64,000 nt of DNA, taken from the NCBI RefSeq assembly GCF_900607225.1, contig NZ_LR027842.1:2010030-2074029 (forward strand), in the 5' to 3' direction. This DNA is from [Pseudopropionibacterium] massiliense. GTDB taxonomy: Bacteria; Actinomycetota; Actinomycetes; Propionibacteriales; Propionibacteriaceae. The position numbers were made by a program, and so were the translations under genes. The notes beneath the pieces are model-generated. The model worked only from the letters and a program-made list of their open reading frames with translations, was not told the origin of the DNA and did not search any database. This document shows, one piece after another, positions 45,128 to 53,873 of the stretch (within the stretch, counting starts at the first letter, position 1; each line of letters opens with the position of its first letter).

Positions 45128-46444
45128 TCACCGCTTCCAGGCGCCACGCGAACCCAACGGACGGATGGGCCACGGCAACTTTCGAATCGGAACCGACATG
45201 GGGCGTGCCATGGCAGCGCCCGCGGCGACGCCCGCCGCCAGGATGATTCCCACCGCTGCTGCGGTCATCAGGTCCTGCTGGCCGTCCACGAAGGACGACT
45301 CCCCCTTCCCGAGAGCCAGCTTCAAAACCCCGGACCATGTGACCAGGCCGGGCAGGATCGGCACCACGGCCGAGGCCGAGATGGAGTCCAGCTGTACCCG
45401 CAACAGACGTGCCGCCACGGCGGATGCCATCCCGACCAGCAGGGCGGCTGCCCCGGTGGCTGCGACGACGGGCCAGCGCTGCGCCAACAGCCACAGGAAA
45501 AGCCACCAGCTGGCCGCGCCGATCAGTCCGGCGCTGACGATCGCCCGCCGCGAGGCACGGGTGCAGAACGCCCACGCCGCGGCCACGATCCCGGACCAGA
45601 ACACCGAGACGGGACCCAGCAGGCCATCGATGCTGAACTGTGCGTTGATCCACACCGGAATGCCCAACCAGCTGGCGCCCGCCACCACGACACTGGCGCC
45701 GATCACCAGCCCGATGGTGACGATCAGCCCGTGGATGGCGTGGGCGGTGCCGGTCACGTAGAGACCAGAGATGGCGTCCTCCGAGGCACCGAGAATGGCC
45801 AGGCCCGCGAGCATCGAGATGATGGCGCCGATGACTATCAGCCCCGGTTCGATCCCGGCCAGCCCCGGGACACCCCACCCCTTGGCCAGGGCCACGCCGA
45901 CCGCAGCGGCCGCGGCCATCGCCCCGCCTACACACTGCTGGAAGAACACCGAGACCCGTCGCTTCGAAAGCCACACCTGGGTCCGGTGGATGCTCCAGGC
46001 GACGATCAGCGCCAGCAGACCGACGATCCACCGGGCCCCGAACATGAGCGCCGCCGCGCTGGAAACCGCCCCGAAACCCAAGGAGACGTCGAGCCCTCCC
46101 CAGCGTCCGTGACGCCCGAGGATGGCCTCGATCCGAGCCCGGGAGTCCGGGATGCTGTTGTTCCGGGCCTCGGAAGCCACCTGCTGCAGCATCGTTATGA
46201 GCTCGAAGTCCTGATGGCCGATGGGAACCACCCGCATGGCGGTCAGGGGTTCGCCGTCGGTCTCTCCCCTGACCGAGACGATGATCATGTTCCCGGTGAC
46301 GTCGGTGTGGTATTCCGCCATTCCGAGGTCCCGCATGGCGTGCCGGGAGGCCCGGATCGCCGACGAAACGGAGGCGCCGTGGGCCAGCATTCCGCAACCG
46401 ATCTCCAACCCCAGGTCCAGTACCTCCCGGGGATCGGCGGTCAT
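45128..46444 (-). CDS. threonine/serine exporter family protein (ThrE)
   Basis: A 438-residue protein with an N-terminal cytoplasmic domain (to about 120) holding LGLEIGCGMLAHGASVSSAI and TDVTGNMIIVSVRGE, followed by about ten membrane helices. This is the ThrE layout in which both halves are fused; it exports threonine and serine in Corynebacterium. The ATG overlaps the RNase HI stop (ATGA), so the gene is at the end of the nucleoside operon. It ends with RRL-type basic residues. The exported substrate is inferred from the family. Confidence 0.85.
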   Translation of the reverse strand: MTADPREVLDLGLEIGCGMLAHGASVSSAIRASRHAMRDLGMAEYHTDVTGNMIIVSVRGETDGEPLTAMRVVPIGHQDFELITMLQQVASEARNNSIPDSRARIEAILGRHGRWGGLDVSLGFGAVSSAAALMFGARWIVGLLALIVAWSIHRTQVWLSKRRVSVFFQQCVGGAMAAAAAVGVALAKGWGVPGLAGIEPGLIVIGAIISMLAGLAILGASEDAISGLYVTGTAHAIHGLIVTIGLVIGASVVVAGASWLGIPVWINAQFSIDGLLGPVSVFWSGIVAAAWAFCTRASRRAIVSAGLIGAASWWLFLWLLAQRWPVVAATGAAALLVGMASAVAARLLRVQLDSISASAVVPILPGLVTWSGVLKLALGKGESSFVDGQQDLMTAAAVGIILAAGVAAGAAMARPMSVPIRKLPWPIRPLGSRGAWKR

Positions 46445-46989
46445 GCCCGCTCGCCGGGAAGCTCGAACAGCGCGAGCTGTTCGGGTGCATCGTCGCGCAG
46501 CGGTTCCGGTCGTGCCGGTTTCTTCCCCGCCCCAGGGAACCCGGGTCCCCGGGCCACGGGGGCACCGTCCCGATGGGCGGTGGCGGCGGCACGTGCCCGT
46601 TCGTCGGCGGCCTCGTTCAGGGGATGGCCCGCGTGTCCCTTGACCCATTCGAAACGCACCCGCCTGCCCTGCAGGGCCCGGTCCAGTTGTTTCATCAGGT
46701 CGGCGTTCAGGACGGGTTTGCCGTCGCCCTTCTTCCAGCCGCGGCGTTTCCAGCCGGGAAGCCACGCGGTCAGGGAATTGATGACGTACTGCGAATCGCA
46801 CAGGACCAGCAGCTCCTCGTCCGTACCCGCCGTGGAGTTCAACAGATCCAGGACCGCCATCAGCTCCCCCATGTTGTTGGTTCCGTGGGGCCATCCCCCA
46901 GCGGCCCATCGGTCGTCGTCGATGTACCAGGCCCACCCGGCCGGGCCGGGATTTGCCAGCGAAGACCCGTCCGCGGCGGCCGTGATCAC
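46441..46989 (-). CDS. rnhA: ribonuclease HI
   Basis: A 182-residue RNase H. The catalytic carboxylates are D7 in AAADGSSLANPGPAGWAWY, the Glu in NNMGELMAVLD, the Asp in VLCDSQYVINSL and the Asp in NEAADERARAA. A basic handle-like stretch (PGWKRRGWKKGDGKPV) and the C-terminal Pro/Arg tail are present. It cuts RNA in RNA-DNA hybrids. The GTG at 46989 overlaps the adenosine deaminase stop; the frame runs on upstream through that gene but is not coding there. The coupling to nucleoside-salvage genes is unusual. Confidence 0.88.
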   Translation of the reverse strand: MITAAADGSSLANPGPAGWAWYIDDDRWAAGGWPHGTNNMGELMAVLDLLNSTAGTDEELLVLCDSQYVINSLTAWLPGWKRRGWKKGDGKPVLNADLMKQLDRALQGRRVRFEWVKGHAGHPLNEAADERARAAATAHRDGAPVARGPGFPGAGKKPARPEPLRDDAPEQLALFELPGERA

Positions 46990-48077
46990 GCCCGTGCCTC
47001 GCGGCGGGCGGCGTGGAAGGCGGGACGGATCAGCCCCTCGACGAGGGCTTCTCGTTCGTCGTGGTGCAGGAAGGCCGCGCGCATGGCCGCCACGGTCACG
47101 GCCTCCACCTCGGCGAGTCCCCATCCGAAGGTCTCGGAGAGTTTCGCGAACTCCTCGGACAGGGAGGTGCCGCTCATCAGGCGGTTGTCGCAGTGGATGG
47201 TGACGTTGAAACCGAGCTCGGCCAGCCGTCCGACGGGATGCCGGTCGAGGGACTTGGCCACGCCGGTTTGAAGGTTTGAGGTCGGGCACACCTCGAGCGG
47301 GATCTGCTGGTCCCGGACGAAGGCCGCGAACCGCCCGAGCCTGGGTCGGTCTCCCCAGAAATCCTCGATGTCCTCGCAGACGCGCACGCCGTGGCCGATG
47401 CGCTGGGCGCCGCAGAGCTGGACGGCCTCCCACATCGACTTCGGCCCGTCTGCCTCGCCGGCGTGAATCGTGAAGTGTGCGTTGTTGCGTCGCAGCAGGT
47501 CGAAGGAGGCCTGGAAACGGGTGGGGCGGAAGCCCATCTCGGCGCCGGCGATGTCGTATCCGACGACGGAGTCGTCGCGATAGGCCAAGGCCAGTTCGGC
47601 GATCTCGGTGGTGGGTTCGTCGACGTGACGCATCGCCGTGACGATCTGGGTGGCGACGATGGCCCGTCCCGCGGCCTCGGCCTGCGCCATGCCATCGGCC
47701 AGGCCGTCGCGGACCGCCTCCACCGCGGCCTCCGGCGTCAAGCCCTTCTCCAGGTGCTGTTCGGGTGCCCAGCGGGCCTCGGCGTAGACAACACCATCGG
47801 CGGCCTGGTCCAGCACGAACTCGCGCGCCACCCGCACGAGCTGGTCGCGGGTCTGCATGGCTGCGGTGGTGTGGGCGAAACCCTCCAGGTAGCGCACCAG
47901 GGAACCGGAATCGGCGGATTCGAAGAACCACCGGCCCAGCTTCTCCGGGTCGGTGGTGGGCAGTTCGTGCCCGTTCTCGGCGCAGTGCTCGACCACGGTC
48001 GCGGGCCGCAGCCCGCCGTCGAGATGGTCATGGAGGGCAACCTTGGGCAGGGCGCGTAGTTCTTCCGGGCTCAGCAT
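46986..48077 (-). CDS. add: adenosine deaminase
   Basis: A 363-residue enzyme. Zinc ligands are H16 and H18 in VALHDHLDGGLRP, a later His in HAGEADGPKSMWEAV, and the Asp in IHCDNRLMSGTSLSEE. EVCPTSNLQTG is also typical. It converts adenosine to inosine, for the phosphorylase encoded 13 kb away. TAGGAT six bases before the ATG gives a promoter separate from the upstream transporter genes; the gap to the cytidine deaminase gene is 29 bases. The stop overlaps the rnhA start. Confidence 0.92.
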   Translation of the reverse strand: MLSPEELRALPKVALHDHLDGGLRPATVVEHCAENGHELPTTDPEKLGRWFFESADSGSLVRYLEGFAHTTAAMQTRDQLVRVAREFVLDQAADGVVYAEARWAPEQHLEKGLTPEAAVEAVRDGLADGMAQAEAAGRAIVATQIVTAMRHVDEPTTEIAELALAYRDDSVVGYDIAGAEMGFRPTRFQASFDLLRRNNAHFTIHAGEADGPKSMWEAVQLCGAQRIGHGVRVCEDIEDFWGDRPRLGRFAAFVRDQQIPLEVCPTSNLQTGVAKSLDRHPVGRLAELGFNVTIHCDNRLMSGTSLSEEFAKLSETFGWGLAEVEAVTVAAMRAAFLHHDEREALVEGLIRPAFHAARREARA

Positions 48078-48083
48078 GAAAAC

Positions 48084-48089
48084 ATCCTA
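48084..48089 (-). promoter_or_regulatory. -10 element before add
   Basis: TAGGAT six bases before the ATG, in the only sizeable internal gap of the nucleoside operon downstream of the importer genes. Confidence 0.45.
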
Positions 48090-48106
48090 GGAGTTGTGGG
48101 CCGGGG

Positions 48107-48505
48107 TCAGCGGGCATGGTCCAGATCGGCGGGTCCGAAGGCCTGCGGCAGCACCTCCGACATCGGCAGCACCCCGACCGGGGTGTCCATGAGAAGCCCG
48201 TTCCCGCCGAACTCGAACAGCAGCTGCCGGCAACGCCCACAGGGCATGATCCGCTCCCCCAGCTTGTTGCAGCAGGTGAACGCAACCAGCCGGCCACCTC
48301 CGGTGGCGTTCAGCTGCGAGACCAGTCCACACTCGGCGCAGAGCCCCACCCCGTAGGAGGCGTTCTCCACGTTGCAGCCGACCACGATGCGGCCGTCGTC
48401 CACCAGTGCTGCCGCACCCACCTGGTAGTCGGAGTAGGGCGCGTATGCCCTTCCCGTGACCTCCCGTGCCGCGTCCCGCAGCCGTTCCCAGTCGATGCCG
48501 GTCAT
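48107..48505 (-). CDS. cdd: cytidine deaminase
   Basis: A 132-residue homotetramer-type deaminase. Zinc and catalytic residues are C56-A-E58 and the PCGRC motif with C89 and C92; the substrate loop is CNVENASYGVGLCAE. It turns cytidine and deoxycytidine into uridine forms. The ATG lies one base from the stop of the upstream permease gene, so it is in the nucleoside importer operon. Confidence 0.93.
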   Translation of the reverse strand: MTGIDWERLRDAAREVTGRAYAPYSDYQVGAAALVDDGRIVVGCNVENASYGVGLCAECGLVSQLNATGGGRLVAFTCCNKLGERIMPCGRCRQLLFEFGGNGLLMDTPVGVLPMSEVLPQAFGPADLDHAR

Positions 48506-48506
48506 C

Positions 48507-49835
48507 TCAGTGGGTCTTCACGAAGTGGGCGCCATCGGCGGCGGGCGGACGGACGCGGCCGACCAGTCCCGCGACGGCGATGATGGTGGCGACGTAGGGC
48601 AGCATCTCGATGAACTCGCTGGGAATCGGGAGGTTCATCAGCTTGATGGACTGTGCCAGGGCCCGGGCGAATCCGAAGAACAGGGCCGTGCCCGCTCCCC
48701 AGACGGGATGCCAGCGGCCCATGATCACCGCGGCCAAGGCGATGAAGCCGTTTCCGGCCGTGATGTTGTTGTCCTGGAAGGCTCCGACGAAACCAACCGT
48801 GAAGTAGGCCCCTCCCAGACCCGCGAAGATCCCGCCCAGCAGCACGGCCTGGGTCTTGGTGGAGATCACCTTGATCCCGACGGTGTCCGCGGCCCGTGGG
48901 TGTTCACCGACCGCCCGGACCCGGAGCCCCCATTTGGTGCGGTGGAGCAGGAACCACACCAGCGGAACCGCCAGCAGGGCCATGAAGGTCAGGGGACGCT
49001 GGGTGAACAGGATCGGCCCGATGAACGGGATGTCGCTCAGCGCGGGAACGGCGAACACCGGCATGGGGCTGACCACGCCGAAGGTCTTGAGGTCACGGGC
49101 GACGAGCTGCTGGAAGATGAAGCCCGTCAACCCCGTCGCCAGCAGGTTCACGACCACCCCGACGATCACGTGATCCACCAGGTACTTCAGCGTGAACAGG
49201 GCCAGCACGGCCCCCATCAGGAGACCTGCGACGGCCGCCGCCGTCAGGGACATCAGGAAGGACTGGGTCACGGAGAACCACCCCGAGGACTGGGTGATGG
49301 AGAACATCACAGAGGCTGCGAAGGCCGCGGCCAGGAACTGGCCCTCGATCGCGATGTTCACCACGCCGGCGCGCTCCGACAGGACACCGGCCAGCACCCC
49401 GAACAGCAGCGGCGTCGAGTACGCCAGCGTGAGGTTCAGCTGGCTCGTCAGGGTGAACGGGACGGTGGAGGACGCCGCGGCCCAGACCATGAAACCGATG
49501 AGGATGCTGACCCCGGCGACCGCTCCCGCCGCGGTTCGCCACCTCTTCGGGAGCCTGCCGCTCAGGAACCCGGCCCCCGCGGCCAGGGTGAGCAGGGCGA
49601 GGAGCAGCAGCACCGGCAGGCCCGGAACCTCGATGGTCGGCAGCTGGACATCCGCGAAGGCGTCCGACAGGGCGATTCTCCCGGTCGGGTTGGCGGTGAA
49701 CGCCATCACCACCAGCAGCACCCCGAGCAGGGTGAGCAGAATCCCCGCCGCCATGCGTGTGGAACGCCCCTCCGGTGATTCGACGACGTCCCTTTCCGGG
49801 GCGTCGGCACCGGGAACGATGGTGTCGGTGCTCAT
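48507..49835 (-). CDS. nucleoside ABC transporter permease (second permease)
   Basis: A 442-residue permease of the branched-chain amino acid/nucleoside type. It has about ten membrane helices; the typical element is RAGVVNIAIEGQFLAAAFAA, and the EAA-like loop is in KWGLRVRAVGEHPRAADTVG. The ATG overlaps the stop of the first permease gene (ATGA). The N-terminus is longer than usual, with a 30-residue acidic cytoplasmic part before the first helix. The C-terminus runs to within two bases of cdd. Confidence 0.88.
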   Translation of the reverse strand: MSTDTIVPGADAPERDVVESPEGRSTRMAAGILLTLLGVLLVVMAFTANPTGRIALSDAFADVQLPTIEVPGLPVLLLLALLTLAAGAGFLSGRLPKRWRTAAGAVAGVSILIGFMVWAAASSTVPFTLTSQLNLTLAYSTPLLFGVLAGVLSERAGVVNIAIEGQFLAAAFAASVMFSITQSSGWFSVTQSFLMSLTAAAVAGLLMGAVLALFTLKYLVDHVIVGVVVNLLATGLTGFIFQQLVARDLKTFGVVSPMPVFAVPALSDIPFIGPILFTQRPLTFMALLAVPLVWFLLHRTKWGLRVRAVGEHPRAADTVGIKVISTKTQAVLLGGIFAGLGGAYFTVGFVGAFQDNNITAGNGFIALAAVIMGRWHPVWGAGTALFFGFARALAQSIKLMNLPIPSEFIEMLPYVATIIAVAGLVGRVRPPAADGAHFVKTH

Positions 49836-51010
49836 GCCTTGGCCTCCTCGGGAACGGTCCGGACGGCCCTGCGCCTGCGTTCCTTGAGGAAGGGCAGCAG
49901 CCATGTGACGAAGGCGGGCGCCGCGACGAGCAGGACGATCAGGGCCTGGATGAGATCAACCAGCTGCTTGGGGGTGTCGGCGATCGTGACCATGGCTGTA
50001 CGGCTCGCCTTCAACGCGCCGAACAGCAGCCCCGCCAGCACCACACCGAGGGGGCGGGAACGCCCGAGCAGGGCCACCGTGATGGCGTCGAACCCGAGGG
50101 TGCCGATGATGCTGACGGTCAGTTGCGGCGGGTAGCTCGTCAGGATCACGGGGGCGGTGACGGTGATCAGGCCCCCGAGACCGGCCAGGCCACCGGCCAG
50201 CGCCATCGTCGTGAAGGTGACCCGCCCCACGGAGGTGCCCGCGGTCGCCGCGGCGTCCGGGTTCAACCCGACCGCCTGCAGCCGGAGACCGAACCTGGTG
50301 CGTTCCAGGAGCCACCAGCATCCCAGGGCGGCCAGCAGCGCCAGCCCGAACCCCAGGTGCAGGCGGGTCCCGGCAACCCGGGGCAGGGTGGCGCTCCACT
50401 CCAGAACCGGGGCGATCGGGTTGGATGCCCCCGGCTGCCGCATGAACGGTTGCTTCAGCAGGTAAGAGAGGATGTTCGCGGCGACGTAGTTCATCATGAT
50501 GGTGAGGATCACCTCATGGGCTCCGGTGCGTGCCTTGATGAGGCCGACCACACCACCCCAGAGCGCGCCCATGAGAACACCCGAGAGAATCACCAGCGGA
50601 AGGTGCAGGATGGCGGGGAGTCCCTTGACGCTGAAGCCGAGATAGGCCCCGACCAGCGCCCCCATCACGGCCTGCCCTTGGGCACCGATGTTGAACAATC
50701 CGGCCCGGAAGGCCAGCGCCACCCCGAGACCGGCCGCTATCAGGGGGGCCGCCTCCGCGGTGGTTTCGGTGAGGGCGGTCACCGACCCGAGGGAACCCAC
50801 GTACATGGCCTCGAGGGTGAGCCCTATCTTGCCGAAGGTGGCGTCCAGGGCGTCGCCGGGCCGGGCGACGAAGTAGGCGTACTTCGCCATGATCTCCGCG
50901 TCGGTGACCACCATGATGATCATCGCGACGGCGAAGGCCAGGATCAGCGAGGCCGTGCTCACCAGGGCTGTGTTGACCCAGGCCGGGCGACCACGGGATC
51001 CGGTGTTCAT
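49832..51010 (-). CDS. nucleoside ABC transporter permease (first permease)
   Basis: A 392-residue permease with about nine to ten helices. It has AFRAGLFNIGAQGQAVMGAL and the loop GLRLQAVGLNPDAAATAG, both typical of NupP/YufP-like proteins. The ATG overlaps the ATPase stop (ATGA). It forms the channel together with the following permease. Confidence 0.88.
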   Translation of the reverse strand: MNTGSRGRPAWVNTALVSTASLILAFAVAMIIMVVTDAEIMAKYAYFVARPGDALDATFGKIGLTLEAMYVGSLGSVTALTETTAEAAPLIAAGLGVALAFRAGLFNIGAQGQAVMGALVGAYLGFSVKGLPAILHLPLVILSGVLMGALWGGVVGLIKARTGAHEVILTIMMNYVAANILSYLLKQPFMRQPGASNPIAPVLEWSATLPRVAGTRLHLGFGLALLAALGCWWLLERTRFGLRLQAVGLNPDAAATAGTSVGRVTFTTMALAGGLAGLGGLITVTAPVILTSYPPQLTVSIIGTLGFDAITVALLGRSRPLGVVLAGLLFGALKASRTAMVTIADTPKQLVDLIQALIVLLVAAPAFVTWLLPFLKERRRRAVRTVPEEAKA

Positions 51011-52560
51011 GCCTGGCCCTCCTGCTCCGTGATGGTGACCGCATCCTCGTGGTCGATCCCCGCCATCATGAGTCCCAGCACGTCGCGGGGGGTGTCCGGG
51101 GCGACGAGCCCGACGATGCGTCCCCGGTACATGACGGCGATGCGATCCGCGAGGGACTCCACCTCGTCGAGTTCCGTGGAGATGATGAGCACCGCGGTTC
51201 CCCTGTCCCGTTCGGCGACTATCCGGTTGTGGAGGAATTCGATCGCACCCACGTCGACGCCCCGGGTCGGTTGGTTCGCCAGCAGCAGCGACAGTGGGCG
51301 GGACAGTTCCCGGGCCAGCACCACCTTCTGCTGGTTGCCGCCCGACAACGACCTGGCCGGTTGCGCGTAGGAATCGGTGCGGATGTCGAACTCCTCAACA
51401 AGCGTCGCTGCGTGCTGGTTGATCTGCCCCAGTTTGAGGTTCCCGCCCACGCTGAAGTGGTCGAGGTTGTCCAGCACCAGGTTCTGGGCGATCGAGAACT
51501 CCCCGATCAGGCCGTCCTTGTTCCGGTCCTCCGGCACATATCCGAGGCCTGCCCTCAGGGTTCTGGCGGGGTTGAGCCTCGTGACATCGGCGCCGTCAAG
51601 GACGATCGTGCCGCCAACCGGGGTCATCGTGCCGAGCAGCGCCTCGGCCAGCTCGCTCTGCCCATTGCCCTGAACCCCCGCGATGACGATGATCTCGCCG
51701 CCGCGCACCGTCAGGTCGAGGTGGTCGACTGCCACCGCCCCGGATGCGTTGGCCACCGTCAACCCGGAGATCACCAGGCGCTCCTCCCCGATGTTCGGCG
51801 CCTGCTTGGTCACCTTCAGATCGACGGAACGCCCGACCATCATGGCGGCCAACTCGGCCTCGGTGCTGGTGGGTTCGGCGCGCCCGACGACCTCCCCGCG
51901 TCGAATGACCGTGATGTCGTCGGCGACCTCCAGCACCTCGCGGAGCTTGTGGGTGATGAAGACGATCGCGCGGCCCTCGTCGCGCAGCGCACGCATCACA
52001 CCCATCAGTTCGCTGATCTCCTGCGGGGTCAGCACCGCGGTCGGCTCGTCGAAGATCAGGTAGCGGGCGTCCAGCGCCAGGGACTTCAGAATCTCGACCC
52101 GCTGCTGGATACCTACAGGAAGATCCTCCACGAGCGCATCCGGATCGACCTCCAGGTGATACCGCTCCGAGAGCTCCCGCACCCGCCGCCTGGCCTGGTC
52201 GATGTCGAGGAGCCCCGCGGAGCCGGGTTCGTGTCCCAGCACCATGTTCTCCGCGACCGTGAACGGGGGAATCAGCATGAAGTGCTGGTGCACCATGCCG
52301 ATACCGGCCGCCATGGCCTGGCGGGGATCCCCCAGCCTCAGTTGCTCCTCCCCCATCCAGATCTCGCCCTCGTCGGGGGTCAACAACCCGAAGAGGATGT
52401 TCATCAGGGTGGATTTTCCCGCGCCGTTCTCCCCCAGCAAGCAGTGGATGCGCCCCGGGACGACATCGATGCTGATGTCCTTGTTCGCCGTGAAGGAACC
52501 GAAACGTTTCGTGATGCCTTCCAACGACAACACGGGAGCGGCCGGGGGAGACGAAGTCAC
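51007..52560 (-). CDS. nucleoside ABC transporter ATP-binding protein (two-domain)
   Basis: A 517-residue protein with two nucleotide-binding domains of the sugar/nucleoside (Mgl/NupO) type. Domain 1 has [14 protein letters not shown] and YLIFDEPTAVLTPQ; domain 2 has a degenerate Walker A (GVQGNGQSELAEALLG), SLSGGNQQKVVLAREL and LLANQPTRGVDVG. It starts at the GTG at 52560 with GGAGGAACA upstream. The stop overlaps the next permease gene. It powers uptake of nucleosides delivered by the BMP lipoprotein. Confidence 0.92.
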   Translation of the reverse strand: MTSSPPAAPVLSLEGITKRFGSFTANKDISIDVVPGRIHCLLGENGAGKSTLMNILFGLLTPDEGEIWMGEEQLRLGDPRQAMAAGIGMVHQHFMLIPPFTVAENMVLGHEPGSAGLLDIDQARRRVRELSERYHLEVDPDALVEDLPVGIQQRVEILKSLALDARYLIFDEPTAVLTPQEISELMGVMRALRDEGRAIVFITHKLREVLEVADDITVIRRGEVVGRAEPTSTEAELAAMMVGRSVDLKVTKQAPNIGEERLVISGLTVANASGAVAVDHLDLTVRGGEIIVIAGVQGNGQSELAEALLGTMTPVGGTIVLDGADVTRLNPARTLRAGLGYVPEDRNKDGLIGEFSIAQNLVLDNLDHFSVGGNLKLGQINQHAATLVEEFDIRTDSYAQPARSLSGGNQQKVVLARELSRPLSLLLANQPTRGVDVGAIEFLHNRIVAERDRGTAVLIISTELDEVESLADRIAVMYRGRIVGLVAPDTPRDVLGLMMAGIDHEDAVTITEQEGQA

Positions 52561-52603
52561 TGTTCCTCCTTCATCAGGCGGACCCACTCTACAAGCGTTC
52601 ACC

Positions 52604-52637
52604 GGAACGGGAACACCCCAGGGGACGTCCCCGTTCC
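52604..52637 (-). terminator. hairpin between BMP lipoprotein gene and ATPase gene
   Basis: GGAACGGG at 52604-52611 pairs with CCCGTTCC at 52630-52637, with CCCC/GGGG pairs inside. No T run follows. Its place between the binding-protein gene and the ATPase gene fits partial termination, which would raise binding-protein levels over the other parts. Confidence 0.5.
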
Positions 52638-52666
52638 GCCTTGTTTCACTTCACCTTGTTACCGCA

Positions 52667-53785
52667 TCACCTGACGGTGGTTTCGACCGTGATCTTCCCG
52701 GAGATGATGTCGGCACGGATCTGTTCCAACTCCGTTTTGGTCTCGGCCGACACCTTGGAGTCGAAATCGTGGAACTCGGAAAGATCAACGCCCTTGTTCT
52801 TGAGGGTTCCGACGTACGGATCGGAGGAGAAGGAGCCCTCCTTGGCGGCCTTGATGACGTCGAGGACGGCCACGTCCATGCTCTTCACGATCGAGGTGAT
52901 GATCACGTCTTTGTACTCGGGCGCGGAGACGTAACCGTCGGTGTCCACCCAGATGGCGTTCACCTTGCCGTTGGTCTCCTTCACGGCGTCCAGCGCACCC
53001 AGCCCGGAGGGGCCTGCGACTGGCAGGATGACGTCGGCGCCCTGCGCGATGAGCGTGTTGGCGGTGTTCTTGCCACCGGTGTTGTCGTCGAACGGGTTGG
53101 CGCCGCCGATGAACTGCCCGTCCTGGGCGGCACGGTCCCAACCGAGCACCTGAACGCTCTTGCCCTTGGCCTGGTTGTAGTACTCGACTCCCTGGGCGAA
53201 ACCGTCCATGAATATCGACACGGTCGGGTACTTGGCCCCCCCGAAGGTGCCGACCTTCCCTGTCTGGGTCAGCGAGGCGGCGACGTAACCCGCCATGAAG
53301 GCGGGCTGGGCGGTGTCGAAGATCAGCCCCTTCGCGTTGTCCACGCCTTCGAAGGATTCGTTGTCAACGATCGCGAACTTGACGTTCGGGTTCTGCTTCG
53401 CGGCAGCCTCCGTGGCATTCGCCAAGGCGAACCCGACCGTCACGATGACACCGCACTTGGCGTCGATCATGGACTGGACGTTGCGTGCGTACTCGGATTC
53501 CTCCTTGGATTCGATCTGTGCGGTCTCGACGCCTAGTTGCTCCTTCGCCTGCAGCAGCCCCTTGTAGGAGGTCTCGTTGAAGGACTTGTCGTCAAAACCA
53601 CCGAAGTCGGAAACCATGCAGGCCTTGAAATCCCCCGAGGCGGCGGTTGCGTCGCCGGTGGCACTGCTGGCCGGCGCGGAACCGGCCGGGGACGAGGAGG
53701 TCGTCGTCGGCGCCTCGGCGCAGGCGGACAGCAGCAGGGAGCTGATGGCGGCGAGAGAGGCGAGCTTGAGCAGGGACTTGGTCAC
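52667..53785 (-). CDS. BMP family nucleoside-binding lipoprotein
   Basis: A 372-residue lipoprotein: signal peptide to LLLSAC with C22 lipidated, a Thr/Ser/Ala-rich linker, then the BMP domain starting ACMVSDFGGFDDKSFNETSY. Further landmarks are VKFAIVDNESFEGVDN, GKVGTFGGAKYPTVSIFMDG and GADVILPVAGPSGLGALDAV. The family (PnrA/TmpC/NupN) captures purine or pyrimidine nucleosides outside the membrane. It is the first gene of the importer operon. The GTG start has TTGGAG nearby upstream and gives a clean signal peptide. Confidence 0.92.
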   Translation of the reverse strand: MTKSLLKLASLAAISSLLLSACAEAPTTTSSSPAGSAPASSATGDATAASGDFKACMVSDFGGFDDKSFNETSYKGLLQAKEQLGVETAQIESKEESEYARNVQSMIDAKCGVIVTVGFALANATEAAAKQNPNVKFAIVDNESFEGVDNAKGLIFDTAQPAFMAGYVAASLTQTGKVGTFGGAKYPTVSIFMDGFAQGVEYYNQAKGKSVQVLGWDRAAQDGQFIGGANPFDDNTGGKNTANTLIAQGADVILPVAGPSGLGALDAVKETNGKVNAIWVDTDGYVSAPEYKDVIITSIVKSMDVAVLDVIKAAKEGSFSSDPYVGTLKNKGVDLSEFHDFDSKVSAETKTELEQIRADIISGKITVETTVR

Positions 53786-53873
53786 TTCGAGCTCCAAACT
53801 TCGGAAGGTTTCCTGGCTGCCTTGACCATATCGCGCGCACATCCCCGGGGAGCGGCACCCCGCCGAATCGTTA

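Noticed and set aside
46990-47931. Upstream extension of the RNase HI frame
   Set aside because: It overlaps the adenosine deaminase gene, which has all its catalytic residues; RNase H homology starts only at the GTG at 46989.
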